From the NCBI GenBank assembly GCA_902810695.1, contig CADDYV010000033.1:1-39294 (forward strand): 39,294 nt of DNA, read 5' to 3'. The position numbers and the translations under genes are program-made. The notes beneath the pieces were generated by a model, which saw nothing but the letters and a program-made list of their open reading frames with translations, did no database searches and was not told where the DNA came from. Positions 39,195-39,294 of the stretch are shown here, one piece after another. The first letter of the stretch is position 1. Every line of letters begins with the position of its first letter. This DNA comes from Actinomycetota bacterium. GTDB lineage: Bacteria; Actinomycetota; Rubrobacteria; Rubrobacterales; Rubrobacteraceae.

Positions 39195-39294
39195 GAGGAT
39201 GGACCCCGTAACCCTCTCGGTGCTCTCGCACGCCCTCTCAGGAATCGCCGAGGAGATGGGAGCACTCCTCATCCGAGGCGCCTACTCCTCTAAC
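39187..39294 (+). CDS. hyuB: Hydantoinase B subunit, partial (cut by window end)
   Basis: The first 36 codons of a HyuB-type subunit are visible: MDPVTLSVLSHALSGIAEEM and LIRGAYSSN, typical of the HyuB start. The ATG at 39187 overlaps the HyuA stop (ATGGCTGA). The gene continues beyond the window. With HyuA it should form the two-part ATP-dependent hydrolase. Confidence 0.9.
   Translation, partial: MAERMDPVTLSVLSHALSGIAEEMGALLIRGAYSSN

Noticed and set aside
1-39294. tRNA, rRNA, CRISPR, insertion sequence or prophage
   Set aside because: Scanning by eye for T-loop sequences, direct repeats with regular spacing and transposase or integrase motifs showed none.

Overview
The window looks like chromosome of a high-G+C actinobacterium, most probably Rubrobacter or a close relative (inferred from gene content and protein style, not from a marker gene). 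Pointers are a manganese catalase, a protoglobin, several DUF2267 stress proteins, an NlpC-free Tat-type amidase with a golvesin-like domain, F420-type oxidoreductases (LLM and PPOX classes) and a PASTA kinase. Genes are dense, usually with a clear GGAGG-type Shine-Dalgarno (SD) sequence. I found no tRNA, rRNA, CRISPR array, insertion sequence or prophage.

Layout. 0-3 kb: a small charged protein, Mn-catalase with its terminator, protoglobin and an unknown 163-aa protein. 2.8-5.3 kb: DUF924 protein and an APC-type permease. 5.6-8.5 kb: a minus-strand stress-type operon (small helical protein, three DUF2267 paralogues, DUF2188 protein, a charged small protein, a GSP39-like SDR), flanked by the remnant of a CheB-like protein. 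9-12.6 kb: alpha/beta hydrolase, LLM oxidoreductase, glycerol-facilitator-like aquaporin, SatP-type acetate transporter. 12.7-14.5 kb: a divergent DUF2180/TetR pair sharing an operator, plus a HAD hydrolase. 14.5-21.6 kb: fused siroheme decarboxylase-like protein, family-4 uracil-DNA glycosylase, small unknowns, DUF4870 protein, PASTA kinase, Tat-lipoprotein peptide-binding protein. 21.9-28.7 kb: split Tat-exported amidase, quinone oxidoreductase, an acyl-CoA dehydrogenase/PPOX/CoA-transferase operon, secreted peptidoglycan-binding and RTX-repeat proteins. 28.8-34.3 kb: a surface and signalling region (Ser-rich secreted protein, LuxR-type regulator, response regulator with a degenerate GGDEF domain, LPxTG microprotein, GT2 glycosyltransferase, small membrane protein, c-di-GMP-I riboswitch and a Tat-exported GH26-like hydrolase). 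34.4-36.2 kb: a restriction-modification island of visibly lower G+C, with a D12-class adenine methyltransferase facing a frameshifted NotI-like endonuclease. 36.2-39.3 kb: cyclase-family hydrolase divergent from hydantoinase A and the start of hydantoinase B.

Most interesting points. (1) A c-di-GMP-I aptamer is followed by a perfect 12-bp hairpin that buries the SD of a secreted glycoside hydrolase, close to a membrane glycosyltransferase and a catalytically dead GGDEF regulator; this suggests a c-di-GMP-controlled surface polysaccharide system. (2) A NotI-family endonuclease keeps its Cys4 metal site and D...ExQ catalytic signature but is broken by one base in a T6 run, and it is paired with an adenine methyltransferase. 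(3) A fused AhbA-AhbB-like siroheme decarboxylase stands alone. (4) A Tat-signal protein and a signal-less amidase are joined by an ATGA overlap. Functional links between neighbours are inference from context.
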